A stretch of DNA of 64,000 nucleotides from Solwaraspora sp. WMMA2056 (GTDB taxonomy: Bacteria; Actinomycetota; Actinomycetes; Mycobacteriales; Micromonosporaceae), in the NCBI RefSeq assembly GCF_030345095.1, contig NZ_CP128360.1:2480001-2544000 (forward strand). Direction: 5' to 3'. The notes under the pieces are model-generated. The model saw only the letters and a program-made list of their open reading frames with translations, had not been told where the DNA came from and searched no databases. Position numbers and translations under genes: made by a program. Of the stretch, positions 52,801 through 61,242 are shown piece after piece (position 1 is the stretch's first letter; the number at the start of each line of letters is the position of its first letter).

Positions 52801-52969
52801 GCGACCGGTGCCGCTGCTGATCACCCTGGTCACCGCGACGGTCGTGCTCGGCTGCGCCGCCGTCTTCGCGGGCCACCGGCTGGTCCGCGCCGTCGAATCG
52901 GCTGCCGGTGAATCCGGCACCGCCGGAGCCAGCGCCGAACCCCGACCCGCCGACCGGAGCCACCGATGA
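49838..52969 (+). CDS. FtsX/MacB-type ABC permease (first of a pair)
   Basis: 1043 residues. An N-terminal helix (TVALLVLTALAVTATTAAP) is followed by a large extracytoplasmic region, then helices around 285-300 (GVAAGQLLLLSWFALFF) with the FtsX-domain features 'HRRRDLGLVKLRGGARWRV' and 'LLRQGRLPAALAALHLARRPG'. A second external region of about 300 residues precedes the final FtsX-like block 'VERGDRAAELTALRTQGLP' and two more helices. It is a duplicated-FtsX architecture of about 8-10 helices, typical of actinobacterial exporters of unknown substrate. Ends with a 4-base overlap with the second permease gene. Confidence 0.85.
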   Translation: MFALIVGALRSRAGQTVALLVLTALAVTATTAAPWYAAAATRTVAQAAVADAGPGQLAARATGRIERDAPGLDRDQVVDPTTSDRAALDAAGDELLDQARYGGSATIGFPDAQTSSSMWNTGTLAAGEFGLTADLVHREQVCANLTITGSCPRDPGDVLVSSRTAERLGVDVGDRLTHQASRQAAIALTVTGTYQVTDPLSPYWAFGLLGTGAGTDDAEAESGDPVFATAGTLAAAPAATLSVDHHLILPGAAFVDGVDVASELRRSAGGGSGRWLTRTESAVLVDQITRHRQLVNLGVGVAAGQLLLLSWFALFFAVQHTAEHRRRDLGLVKLRGGARWRVWLLTIGQSGLPMLVGALVGLAAGLLCARLLAGAGPDPDRLAAAARLAAAAAGTAVAGALVAAIAADLRNGRAGVVDLLRHVPARHRGWRADAVDLVAVAVAAAGLYQAYTAATEPGEVSGLVLLAPALLALAIALIAGRLATPGAARAGAALLRQGRLPAALAALHLARRPGTARLVALLTVAVALFGSAISGWTESVDARTTRATHAVGTDQVLTVQARSRTHLLTAVRAADPSGRQAMAVVSTGSAQQILAVDSTRLAAVAAWHPWYGPAAAEVAAALAAPLTSVAVADGELRLTAAGPADVPVSVLAHLVDQTGDPVTVVFGPLGSTPAEHRATVDGCGPDGCRLASLELRQPGWNGRPVPAADGVAVTLWELAGGTTPAVDRDFFTDLRNWRGPVTPGAIGPALTVADGSLTVTAPGPARDRSTHVHVIETPVPLPVVRSGPKLAPELPGDPRLEVFGADALPVRYVAVADALPQARFRGYLVDLELADRLAGGSGRGEVPQVWLAPDAPADLVDRLTAQGLTVVGVESYADMLGQLGRQGAPSALRFQLAAGLIGLLLAAGALMVVAAVERGDRAAELTALRTQGLPAAAVARIAYGGYVVAGALAVAVGLLVTVVARLPVLQTMPVFVDNWAVLPLRIGPRPVPLLITLVTATVVLGCAAVFAGHRLVRAVESAAGESGTAGASAEPRPADRSHR

Positions 52970-55900
52970 TCCCACTGCTGTTGTCGATGGTGGCCGCCCG
53001 GCGAGGTCAGGCGATCGTGGTCTTCGTACTCAGCGTCTTCGCCACGGCGGCGGCGGTGACCGGCCCGGCGTACCTCGCCGCCGCCGACCGGGCCGTGGTG
53101 GCGGCGGAGACGTCGGCCGCCGCCCGGTCGCAGCGCAGCGTCAGCCTGTCGGTCCCCACCCTGCTGCCCGACCAGGAGGGCTCGTTCCGGGCTGTCACGG
53201 CCGCCGTCGGTAACCTGCCCGGCTTCCGCACCGTCTACTCGGTGCAGTCGCCGATCCTCGGAGTCGAACCGGGCCCCACCGACGTGTCGTACCTGGTCTT
53301 CCGTGAGGACGTCTGCGCCAACCTGCGGATGGTCGAGGGCCGCTGCCTGGTCTCGCCGTACGAGGTCGTCCTCGGCGTCGACACGGCCCGCCGGCTGGGG
53401 ATGGTCCCCGGACAGGGGTTGACCGTCACCGTCGCCGAGTACGACGCCGGGCAACGCATCTACCGGCCGGCGGGCGCGCCGGCCGAGGTCACCGTGGTCG
53501 GCCTCTACGCGCCGCTGGATCCGCAGGCGCTCTACTGGGGCCGTACGCCGTACTTCGTCCCGGGCACCCTGGACGCCTACCGTGAGCCGGTCTTCACCGG
53601 TCGGTTCACCGTCGACGACATCGACCGGCCGGGCGACTTCCGTAGCGTCGAGGCGTTGGCCAGCGACGACGCGTTGCGCCCGGAGCGGCTGGCGGCCCTC
53701 GACCGGCAGCTCGTCGACGTCGGTGAGCGGCTCAGCGTCGAGGGCGGTGGGTTCGTCCACCTGGTCGACGGGGTCAGCCCGCTGCTGGACCGGATCGCCG
53801 CAGCCCAGACGCTGACCCGCCAGGTGGTGCCGGTCGCCGCCGTACCGCTGGTGATCCTCTGCCTGTTCGTCGTCTTCATGGCGGTCGCCGCCGGGACCGT
53901 CGCCCGCCGTACCGAACTGGGCCTGCTCGCGCTGCGCGGCACGCCTCGGCGGGCCCGCTGGCTGCTGGCCGCCGGCGAACCGGCGGTCGCGATCGCCCTC
54001 GGCGCACCGGTCGGCTACCTGCTGGGGTCGGTGTTCGTCGGCGTCCTCGCCGGCCTGCGGTTGGAGGAGGGCCGGTTCGCGCCGGTCACCTCCGGTACGG
54101 CCGTGCTGGCCGGGTGCGCCACGCTCGTCGGCGCGCTGGCCGTCGCGGTCCTCGCCCAACGTCGGGAACTGGCCAGCCCGGTGGTCGACCTGCTGCGGCG
54201 GGTGCCGCCCCGGACCCGGCTCTGGGCGTCACTGCTGGCCGAAGCGGTCATGCTCGCCCTGACCGTGGTCGCCGTCGCCCAGCTGCGGCTCTTCGACAGC
54301 GAACTGGTCGGCCTGTCGCTGCTGGTGCCGGCGCTGATCGGGGTGACCGTGGCGCTGGTCGCCGCCCGGCTGGTGGCACCACTGACCGGGCGACTCGGTG
54401 CCGCCGCCCTGCGCCGGGGCCAGCTCGCCGCCGCCCTGGGGCTGCTGCACCTGGCCCGCCAGCCGGCCGGTCAACGCCTGTTCACCCTGCTCACGGTCAC
54501 TGTCGCGGTGACCGGCTACGCGGCCGTCGCGTTCGACGTGGCGGAGCAGTCGCGGTCGGCGCGGGCCGAGGTGCAGGCCGGCGCCGACCGGGCGCTGACC
54601 GTGCTGCCGGTCGACGCCGGGACCCTGCTGACCGCCGTGCGCAGCGTCGACCCCGACGGCAGGTACGCCATGGCCGTCGGACGGACCAGCGCCGACACCG
54701 GAACCGGTACCGACGTCCCGGTGCTGCTGGCCGACACCGCCGCGCTGGCCGCCACCGCCCGCTGGCGGCCGGAGTTCGGCCCCGCCGGTGCGGCCGAGGT
54801 CGCCGACCTGCTACGGACCCCCGCCGCCGCGCCGATCGCCGTCGACGGGACCGAGTTGACCGTCGAGTTGACCGTCGCCGCCCCCGGGCGTCGCGGAGAC
54901 GAACCGCCGGACGGCGACGCCACACCGGTCAGCGACGTGCGGTTCACCGTGCACCTGCGGTCACCGTCGGGACGCCTGGTCACAGCGTCGGTGACCGCCG
55001 GCGAAGGGCAGCGCTTTCATCCGCTGCCCGTCGAGTGCGCCGACGGCTGCCAGCTGGCCGGGTTCTCCGTCCGGCCCGAGCCGGCCGGCGGGGCGACCTC
55101 GCCGGACGGCACCTTCCGGGTGGTCCCGAACGTGACGGTGACCGGGCTGGCCGTCGACGGGACGCCGCTGCTCGACGCTGCCGCGCTGGCTGACGGGTCC
55201 CGCTGGCGCCGGCCCTCCGGCGCCGCCGTCGAGGCCGACCCGGCCGGGCTGCGGGTACGCCCCGGCGACGCCGCCGACCCGTGGACCCTGCCCGCCGACG
55301 TCCCGGTCCCGCTGCCGGCTCTGGTCACCCCGGCCGACGACCGGCCGCAGGGGCTCAAACGCACCACCATCCAGTTGGAGACCGGCGCGCCGGTGGAGTC
55401 GGTGACCGCCGAGCCGGTCGGGATGCTGCCGGCCCTGGGCACCCGTGGCCTGCTGGTCGACCTGGAGTACGCGGTCCGGGCGGTGCCGGAGAACACCGTG
55501 CTCGACGCGGCCCAGGTGTGGCTCGGCGGGGACGCCCCAGCCGACGTCGCCGAGCGGCTCGACGCCGCCGGGCTCACCGTGACCGGCGAGGTCACCCCCG
55601 AGCGGATCCGGCAGCGGCTCGACAGTACGGCGCCAGCCCTGGCGATCTGGTTCCATCTGCTCGCCGCCGGTCTCGCGGTCGTGCTGGCCTGCGCCGGGAT
55701 GGTGCTGCTGGCGGTGGTCGAACGGCGACGTCGGGGCGAGGACCTGACGGCGCTGACCGTCCAGGGGCTGCCGACCCGGATCGCGGTCCGGTCGCTGCAT
55801 TGGAGTGCGCTTCCGGCGGTGGTGCTCGCCGCCGTGGCCGGGCTCGGCGCCGCGCTGTTGGCCTGGTGGGTCACCGGCGACAATCTGCCGGTCGCCACCG

Positions 55901-56031
55901 ACGGCGACGTCGCGCTCGCCCCGGTCGACTGGCCCCGGCCGGCCACCGTACTGGTTCCGGTGATCGGCGTCATGCTGCTGTTCGCAGCGGTGGCGCTGGC
56001 GTTGGGACGTGCGGTTCGCGTGCGAGACTAG
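52966..56031 (+). CDS. FtsX/MacB-type ABC permease (second of a pair)
   Basis: 1021 residues, same architecture as its neighbour: N-terminal helix 'GQAIVVFVLSVFATAAAVTG', a large external domain, then FtsX blocks 'VARRTELGLLALRGTPRRARW' (split around one helix) and 'LRRGQLAAALGLLHLARQPAG', a second external region, and a final 'VERRRRGEDLTALTVQGLPT' with two helices. The pair probably forms the heterodimeric membrane part of the exporter energised by the 48921 ATPase. The external domain sequences of the two differ, so they likely contact different sides of the substrate or partner. Overlaps the preceding gene by ATGA. Confidence 0.85.
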   Translation: MIPLLLSMVAARRGQAIVVFVLSVFATAAAVTGPAYLAAADRAVVAAETSAAARSQRSVSLSVPTLLPDQEGSFRAVTAAVGNLPGFRTVYSVQSPILGVEPGPTDVSYLVFREDVCANLRMVEGRCLVSPYEVVLGVDTARRLGMVPGQGLTVTVAEYDAGQRIYRPAGAPAEVTVVGLYAPLDPQALYWGRTPYFVPGTLDAYREPVFTGRFTVDDIDRPGDFRSVEALASDDALRPERLAALDRQLVDVGERLSVEGGGFVHLVDGVSPLLDRIAAAQTLTRQVVPVAAVPLVILCLFVVFMAVAAGTVARRTELGLLALRGTPRRARWLLAAGEPAVAIALGAPVGYLLGSVFVGVLAGLRLEEGRFAPVTSGTAVLAGCATLVGALAVAVLAQRRELASPVVDLLRRVPPRTRLWASLLAEAVMLALTVVAVAQLRLFDSELVGLSLLVPALIGVTVALVAARLVAPLTGRLGAAALRRGQLAAALGLLHLARQPAGQRLFTLLTVTVAVTGYAAVAFDVAEQSRSARAEVQAGADRALTVLPVDAGTLLTAVRSVDPDGRYAMAVGRTSADTGTGTDVPVLLADTAALAATARWRPEFGPAGAAEVADLLRTPAAAPIAVDGTELTVELTVAAPGRRGDEPPDGDATPVSDVRFTVHLRSPSGRLVTASVTAGEGQRFHPLPVECADGCQLAGFSVRPEPAGGATSPDGTFRVVPNVTVTGLAVDGTPLLDAAALADGSRWRRPSGAAVEADPAGLRVRPGDAADPWTLPADVPVPLPALVTPADDRPQGLKRTTIQLETGAPVESVTAEPVGMLPALGTRGLLVDLEYAVRAVPENTVLDAAQVWLGGDAPADVAERLDAAGLTVTGEVTPERIRQRLDSTAPALAIWFHLLAAGLAVVLACAGMVLLAVVERRRRGEDLTALTVQGLPTRIAVRSLHWSALPAVVLAAVAGLGAALLAWWVTGDNLPVATDGDVALAPVDWPRPATVLVPVIGVMLLFAAVALALGRAVRVRD

Positions 56032-56037
56032 GTAACC

Positions 56038-56979
56038 ATGAGCGACCCACGTACCACCCCGTCGATCTTCACCCGCGGCGCGGTAGACCTGAGCTCCCTG
56101 CGCAGCGCCGCGCCGGCCGCCCCGCGTCCCGGCACAGGGGCCCCGACCAGCGCCGGTGGCGGTCCGGCCGCCGGTCCGAGCGGTCCGACAGATGCGCCGG
56201 CCGGCGGCGGTGTCGCCGTCATCGACGTCACCGAGGCGACGTTTCAGTCGGAGGTCCTGGAACGCTCGATGACCACACCGGTCGTCATCGACTTCTGGGC
56301 CGAGTGGTGCCAACCGTGCAAGCAGCTCTCCCCGGTGCTGGAGAAGCTCGCCGCCGAAGGTGGCGGCGCCTGGGTGCTGGCCAAGGTCGACGTGGACAGC
56401 AACCAGCGGCTGGCCCAGATGTTCCGGGTGCAGTCGATCCCGATGGTGTACGCGGTGGTCGGTGGCCAGCCGGTCGACGCATTCGCCGGTGTGGTCCCGG
56501 AGGCCCAGCTGCGTCAGTGGATCGGCGCGGTGCTCAAGGCCGGTGGCGTCGCCGTCGAGGCACCCGAGGATCCGATGCTCGGTGCGGCCGACGAGGCCCT
56601 GATGATGGGTGACCTGGACGCCGCCGAACAGGCGTACCGGAAGATCCTCAACGAGGCACCGGCCGACGCCGCCGCCGAGGCCGGGCTGGCGCAGGTCGGG
56701 TTGGCCCGGCGGGTGCAGGGGGTGCAGCCGGCGGCGGCGCTCGACGCGGCGCGGACCGCGCCGGACGACGTCGCGGCGCAGTTGCTCGCCGCCGACGTCG
56801 AGGTGCTCAGCGGCCAGGCCGATCAGGCCTACCAACGGCTGATCGACCTGATCCGGCGCAGCGCCGGCGACGACCGGGAGACCATCCGCAAGCACCTGGT
56901 CTCGCTGTTCACCGTGGCCGGCCCGGACGATCCGGCAGTGATCAAGGCTCGCCGCGCGCTGGCCAGCGCGCTGTTCTGA
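56038..56979 (+). CDS. CnoX/YbbN-like thioredoxin with TPR-type C-terminus
   Basis: 313 residues. A 55-residue disordered Pro/Gly/Ala leader is followed by a thioredoxin domain (about 60-165): 'VVIDFWAEWCQPCKQLSPVL' carries the active site C-Q-P-C (normally C-G-P-C) and VQSIPMVYAVVGG the cis-Pro. Residues about 175-313 are TPR-like helices (DEALMMGDLDAAEQAYRKIL, SGQADQAYQRLIDLI) and end in ARRALASALF. This is the CnoX layout, a holdase that hands oxidised proteins to chaperonins. The Gln in the active site would change its redox potential. Starts 6 bases after the second permease, perhaps co-transcribed. Confidence 0.85.
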   Translation: MSDPRTTPSIFTRGAVDLSSLRSAAPAAPRPGTGAPTSAGGGPAAGPSGPTDAPAGGGVAVIDVTEATFQSEVLERSMTTPVVIDFWAEWCQPCKQLSPVLEKLAAEGGGAWVLAKVDVDSNQRLAQMFRVQSIPMVYAVVGGQPVDAFAGVVPEAQLRQWIGAVLKAGGVAVEAPEDPMLGAADEALMMGDLDAAEQAYRKILNEAPADAAAEAGLAQVGLARRVQGVQPAAALDAARTAPDDVAAQLLAADVEVLSGQADQAYQRLIDLIRRSAGDDRETIRKHLVSLFTVAGPDDPAVIKARRALASALF

Positions 56980-56987
56980 GCCGCGCG

Positions 56988-58280
56988 ATGCGCCGGATAG
57001 CCGTTCTTGACGCACCGTCGAATCTCGGTCTGCGCCCGCCGACCGAGACGTCGGTGCCCGGCTGCGCGAAAGCGCCCGGCGCACTGCGTGACCACGCCCT
57101 GGTGGCCCGGCTCGGCGCCCGCGACGCCGGCTGCCTCACTCCACCGAGGTTCGACCCGGCGGACTGGCGCCCCGGTGACGGGGTGTGCCACGCCGGGTCG
57201 ATCTCGGCGTACTCGACGGCGCTCGCCGGCCGGATCGGGGCGATCATCGACGCCGGCGAGTTTCCGGTGGTCCTCGGTGGCGACTGCTCGATCCTGCTGG
57301 GCGCGGCCCTGGCGATGCACCGGCTCGGTGAGTCCGTCGGCGGCCGGATCGGGCTGGTCTTCGTCGACGGGCACTCCGACTTCCGCCACCCCGGCAACGC
57401 CTCCTACGTGGGCGCGGCGGCCGGTGAGGACCTGGCCCTGGTCACCGGCCGGGGCCAGCCGGACCTGGCCGCCATCGAGGGCCGCCGGCCGTACTTCCGC
57501 GACGTCGACGTGGTGGTGCTCGGCATCCGGGCCCAGGACGAGTACCGGCTCGACCTGCAGGCGGCCGGGATCGTCACCCGGCCGGTGCCGGCGCTGCGGG
57601 CCGAGGGCGCGGCGCGCAGCGCCCAGTGGGCCCGGGACCAGCTGGTCGACTGCGCCGGCTACTGGGTGCACGTCGACGTCGACGTGTTGGACCCGGCGGT
57701 GATGCCGGCCGTCGACGCCCCCGACCCGGGTGGCATCGCCTTCGCCGAGCTGGAGCTGCTGCTGGCGGAGCTGGTCGACACGCCGCACTGTCTCGGTGTC
57801 GAGCTGACCGTCTTCGACCCGGACTACGACCCGGACGGCAGCTATGCGGCGGACATCGTCGCCACCCTGGTCGCCGGGCTGCGCCCGGTGCACGGTGACC
57901 GGCCCGCCGGCGACGCGGCCACGGCCTCGCCGTCGCCGGCGCCGGAGACCTCGCCGTCGCCGGCCACGCAGCCGGCGGCCCCGGCTGCGGTCCCGGCGGT
58001 CCCGGCGACAGCTCCGGCCGCCGCCTCGACCGCGACCACCTCGACCGCCGCCGGGTCGGCCGAGCCGGACGCTCCGGCGGTGGCGGCGCTGCGACCTGCG
58101 GTGCCACCGGTCCCGCCGGTGACGTTGACGATCGCCGACCGGATCGCGCCGCGTGGGGCGACCAAGCCGGGACGGCTACGGCGACCGGCGCCGTCCCCAC
58201 GGCCCGCTGTCGCGGATTCCGCCGACCCGACACCGCAGCCGACGCCCGACGAAGTGCCCGCCCCGCCCGCCACGGAGTAG
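56988..58280 (+). CDS. Arginase/agmatinase-family protein with a long Pro/Ala-rich tail
   Basis: 430 residues. Residues 1-305 form a ureohydrolase domain: 'FPVVLGGDCSILLGAALAMH', VFVDGHSDFRH, HVDVDVLDPAVMPAVD and VELTVFDPDYDPDG. These correspond to the manganese-binding motifs GGDHS, DAHxD, SxDxDxxDP and E-x; the first His is Cys and the second motif is DGHSD, so the metal site is altered and the substrate may not be arginine. The family also includes formiminoglutamase and others. The last 125 residues (about 305-430) are Ala/Pro/Ser/Thr repeats and disordered, unusual for a cytoplasmic ureohydrolase. It begins 8 bases after the thioredoxin gene. Confidence 0.8.
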   Translation: MRRIAVLDAPSNLGLRPPTETSVPGCAKAPGALRDHALVARLGARDAGCLTPPRFDPADWRPGDGVCHAGSISAYSTALAGRIGAIIDAGEFPVVLGGDCSILLGAALAMHRLGESVGGRIGLVFVDGHSDFRHPGNASYVGAAAGEDLALVTGRGQPDLAAIEGRRPYFRDVDVVVLGIRAQDEYRLDLQAAGIVTRPVPALRAEGAARSAQWARDQLVDCAGYWVHVDVDVLDPAVMPAVDAPDPGGIAFAELELLLAELVDTPHCLGVELTVFDPDYDPDGSYAADIVATLVAGLRPVHGDRPAGDAATASPSPAPETSPSPATQPAAPAAVPAVPATAPAAASTATTSTAAGSAEPDAPAVAALRPAVPPVPPVTLTIADRIAPRGATKPGRLRRPAPSPRPAVADSADPTPQPTPDEVPAPPATE

Positions 58281-58370
58281 ATCCTGGTCAAAGACGCCGG
58301 GGAGATTTGCGCTGTGCGCTCGGGTGTCCCGAACATCGGGTGTGGGCCGAAGATCGACGTTGCCGCACGG

Positions 58371-58376
58371 TAGTCT
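58371..58376 (+). promoter_or_regulatory. -10 element TAGTCT of a leaderless-type promoter for trpS
   Basis: TAGTCT ends exactly 7 bases before the ATG at 58384, and the preceding 20 bases hold no ribosome-binding site, so the trpS mRNA is likely leaderless. Confidence 0.55.
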
Positions 58377-58383
58377 CCTGTCC

Positions 58384-59403
58384 ATGGTGTCGACGGCGCG
58401 TAAGGTCTCGCTGACTGGTATCAAGCCGACTGGTGAGCCGCACCTGGGCAACTACATCGGCGCGATCCTTCCCGCATTGAGGCTGGCCGACAGCTATGAG
58501 TCTCTGTACTTCATTGCGGACTATCATGCATTGACGACGATCCGTGACCGCGATCTGTTGCGGCACTACACCCGTTCGGTGGCCGCGACGTGGCTCGCGG
58601 CCGGCCTCGACCCGGACCGCACCACTTTCTATCGTCAGTCGGACATCCCGGAGATTTTTGAGCTGTCCTGGGTGCTGTCTTGCCTGACCGGCAAGGGGTT
58701 GATGAACCGGGCGCACGCGTACAAGGCGGCGCGCGACCGTAACCGTGCGGCCGGCAAGGAGGATCTGGACGCGGGTGTGAACATGGGCCTGTTCAACTAC
58801 CCGGTGCTGATGGCGGTTGACATTCTCATCATGGACGCCGATGTGGTGCCGGTTGGCCGTGACCAGGTCCAGCACGTTGAGTACGCAGCTGACATCGCCG
58901 GTGCCTTCAACGCCGTCTACGGCGATCGATTCAGGCTGAAGATCCCAGCTGCCGTCATACCGGATGAGGGCTCGGCGCAGACCCTGCCCGGCGTCGACGG
59001 ACGGAAGATGAGCAAGTCCTACGGCAACACGATTCCGTTGTTCGAGTCCGACGCCGCCCTGCGGAAGATGATCCGGCGGATCCCGACTGACAGCGTGCCG
59101 GTCGAGGAGCCGAAGGACCCTGACTCGGCTGCTGTTTTCACGCTGCTGGAGCGGTTCGGCGAGACGGACGTCGTTGCCGAGACCCGGGCACGGCTGTCGG
59201 CCGGTGGGATGGGCTGGGGCGAGGTGAAGGCCCAGCTGACCGATGCGTTGATCGCCCAGTTCGCGCCGCTGCGGGAGCGCTACGAGGCGCTGATGGCACC
59301 TGGCAGCGAACTGGACGACCTCCTCGCGCACGGCGCGGACAAGGCCCGTAAGCAGACCCGACCGTTGCTGGAGCGGGTGCGCGACGCCGTCGGCATCGGG
59401 TAG
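58384..59403 (+). CDS. trpS: Tryptophanyl-tRNA synthetase
   Basis: 339 residues from the ATG at 58384; the frame is open 230 bases further upstream but that part overlaps the arginase gene and does not resemble the family. SLTGIKPTGEPHLGNYIGAI holds the class I HIGH motif (HLGN), and VDGRKMSKSYGN the KMSKS loop. MDADVVPVGRDQVQHVEYA and 'ADYHALTTIRD' are the tryptophan-pocket and helix blocks of bacterial TrpRS. Codons are clearly less GC-rich than in neighbouring genes (cat, att, gca, ttg), consistent with conserved-essential or transferred origin. It lies beside a locus with TrpRS-like and TrpD-like paralogues; whether it is the main or an auxiliary (antibiotic-resistant) TrpRS cannot be told. 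Confidence 0.92.
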   Translation: MVSTARKVSLTGIKPTGEPHLGNYIGAILPALRLADSYESLYFIADYHALTTIRDRDLLRHYTRSVAATWLAAGLDPDRTTFYRQSDIPEIFELSWVLSCLTGKGLMNRAHAYKAARDRNRAAGKEDLDAGVNMGLFNYPVLMAVDILIMDADVVPVGRDQVQHVEYAADIAGAFNAVYGDRFRLKIPAAVIPDEGSAQTLPGVDGRKMSKSYGNTIPLFESDAALRKMIRRIPTDSVPVEEPKDPDSAAVFTLLERFGETDVVAETRARLSAGGMGWGEVKAQLTDALIAQFAPLRERYEALMAPGSELDDLLAHGADKARKQTRPLLERVRDAVGIG

Positions 59404-59425
59404 GCGCTGACAGCGTGCCTTGCCG

Positions 59426-59977
59426 TCAAACGAGTGCGTCGACTACCTGATCGGCGCAGTGCCAGGCGGTCGTCCATTTGCCGGGCAGCGCGACCAGCAG
59501 GTTGGCCGCTGGGGTCCAGCCGGTTGGTGGTTTCCTGAGATCGACGACCAGGCTCGATGGGTCGGCCTGCGGGCTGGCCGGCTCGCACACGGTGCCCCAC
59601 AGCAGGCTGAGGTCACGGCCGGGCCGTTGAACTCCGCGCAGGTGGAGGGCGGTCTGTAGCCGGGCATGTTCTTCCTCGGCCGGTCCATACTGGCCGTCGA
59701 CTGCGGGCAGGCCAACACGGGTGCCCCCGAGATCTGGACTGAGGGCGAGGAGGTCGCCGTCCAGCCAGTAGGTCAAGCTCCGTACGCGGGTGCCGGCCTG
59801 CCGTCCCCAGGCGATGCGCCGGGTGCGGAGCGTGTGCCGGATCCCGGCTCGGGCCAACAGTCGCGGTGTACCGGCGCCGGCTGCCAGGACCAGCATGCGT
59901 GCCCGTGGGGCGGCACGCGGTGCGTTCTGTGCGATGGAGACGAGGCAACTGGCCGGATCTCGACGTAGGGTGACCTC
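59426..59977 (-). pseudogene. C-terminal fragment, probably of an FAD-dependent oxidoreductase, cut by the IS element
   Basis: The frame is open from the IS boundary (59977, reading VTLRRDPASCLVSIAQNAPR) to the stop at 59426, about 183 residues with no start at the boundary. MLVLAAGAGTPRLLARAGI resembles the conserved VVLAAGAWTPELL strand-helix of DAO-type flavoenzymes, preceded as in that family by a strand-rich substrate segment. The end reads NLLVALPGKWTTAWHCADQVVDAL, which fits the last FAD-binding strand and helix of that fold, though weakly. The N-terminal FAD motif is missing. A second candidate identity is an SDR fragment continuous with 61306-61529; I consider that less likely. Confidence 0.5.
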
Positions 59978-60007
59978 TGAGGTCCCCCCGCTTTCGTGGA
60001 GCGGTGG

Positions 60008-60934
60008 TTACCTGACGCCGGTCGGCGCCGGGATGGTTCCGTTCGAGTCTGGCTGATCGATTCGTGTCGACGCCCAGGCGGTCTCGTACTCGTCCGGGCT
60101 GAGGTAGCCGAGGTCACGCTGGATCCGACGAGGGTTGTACCACCCGTCGATGTAGGTGAAGATCGCGTTCTCGGCCTCGTCGCGGGTCCGCCACGACGTC
60201 CGGTACACCAACTCGGTCTTCAACGTCGAGAAGAAGTTCTCCATCAGAGCGTTGTCATAACTATCCCCAGTGGAACCCATCGACGGCAGAATCCCGTTGT
60301 CCGCCAACCGTTGCCCGAACCGGAACGACGTATAGTTCGACCCCTTGTCGCTGTGGTGGATCAACTCCTGATCCCGCACATCCCGCGACCAGATCCCGTA
60401 CTCCAACGCGCCGAGGATCAGGTCGGTGTCGCACCGATCGGAGGTCTTCCACCCCACGATCCGGTTCGAGAACGCGTCCCGGACCGCCGCCAGCCAGAAC
60501 ACACCCTGACCGCACGGGATCCGGGTCGCGTCGGCAACCCACAACCGGTTCGGCGCCGACGCGGTGAAGTCCCGGTTGACCAGGTCCGGTGCCGGAGTGT
60601 GCCGCGGGTCCTGCTTCGTGGACCCGCCCCGCCAGCCACGTCGCAGGAACGCCCCCTGCCAACCCTGGCCGGCCATCAGCCGCTCCACCCGCTTACGGCC
60701 GACCCGGACACCGTCCCGCGCCAACCGCCGATGCACCCGGTCCGCGCCATAGGTGTGCCCCGACGCGACCCAGATCTCGTGGATGTTGGACAACAACGCC
60801 CGGTCGACCTCAGCCCGATCACACGGCCGGACCGTCTTGTCGCGCCAGCCGTAGTACGTCGACGCGGTGATGTTCAGGACCCGTAGCAGGAGCGCGACCG
60901 CGTAACGGCCACGATGTTCGTCAACGAACCTCAT
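60008..60934 (-). CDS. IS3-family transposase OrfB (DDE catalytic subunit)
   Basis: 308 residues. A helical HTH_21-like start ('YAVALLLRVLNITASTYYGW') is followed by the rve integrase core: WVADATRIP with the first Asp, LIHHSDKGSNY with the second Asp and ALMENFFSTLKTE with the Glu, then the conserved 'YIDGWYNPRRIQRDLGYLSP'. All three catalytic residues are intact. The ATG overlaps the orfA stop (ATGA) in the -1 frame relative to orfA, so expression may be by re-initiation or by a -1 frameshift as in other IS3 elements. Confidence 0.93.
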   Translation of the reverse strand: MRFVDEHRGRYAVALLLRVLNITASTYYGWRDKTVRPCDRAEVDRALLSNIHEIWVASGHTYGADRVHRRLARDGVRVGRKRVERLMAGQGWQGAFLRRGWRGGSTKQDPRHTPAPDLVNRDFTASAPNRLWVADATRIPCGQGVFWLAAVRDAFSNRIVGWKTSDRCDTDLILGALEYGIWSRDVRDQELIHHSDKGSNYTSFRFGQRLADNGILPSMGSTGDSYDNALMENFFSTLKTELVYRTSWRTRDEAENAIFTYIDGWYNPRRIQRDLGYLSPDEYETAWASTRIDQPDSNGTIPAPTGVR

Positions 60935-61242
60935 GACCGACGCCGGGTCGGGTCGAGCTCCTGGGCGAAATACACCGACGCGGCCTTCAAGATCTCGTTC
61001 GCCCTGCGCAACTCGGTGTTCTCCCGCCGCAACCGCCGGTTCTCCTCAACCATGTCCGTCGTCGGCCGATCACCGCGCTGACCCTGGTCGGCCTCGTCCT
61101 GACGGATCCAGTTGCGCAGCGCCTCGTGATGCACGCCGAGCTGGTCAGCCAGCCGACGGATCACCGGCTTCGGATCCGACTCCCGATACAACCGGACAGC
61201 ACGAGCACGCAGCTCATCGGGGTACTTCTTCGGTGCTGGCAC
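60931..61242 (-). CDS. IS3-family transposase OrfA (DNA-binding subunit)
   Basis: 103 residues. 'KKYPDELRARAVRLYRESDP' and LADQLGVHHEALRNWIRQDE form the HTH_Tnp_1 helix-turn-helix that recognises the element's ends, and ENRRLRRENTELRRANEILK is the leucine-zipper that allows OrfA and OrfAB to multimerise. It overlaps orfB by 4 bases. The small distance to the right inverted repeat (61281) leaves room for the element's promoter only. Confidence 0.93.
   Translation of the reverse strand: MPAPKKYPDELRARAVRLYRESDPKPVIRRLADQLGVHHEALRNWIRQDEADQGQRGDRPTTDMVEENRRLRRENTELRRANEILKAASVYFAQELDPTRRRS

Noticed and set aside
58153-58383. N-terminal extension of the tryptophanyl-tRNA synthetase
   Set aside because: It overlaps the arginase-like gene, is unlike TrpRS, and the ATG at 58384 has a well-placed leaderless promoter.
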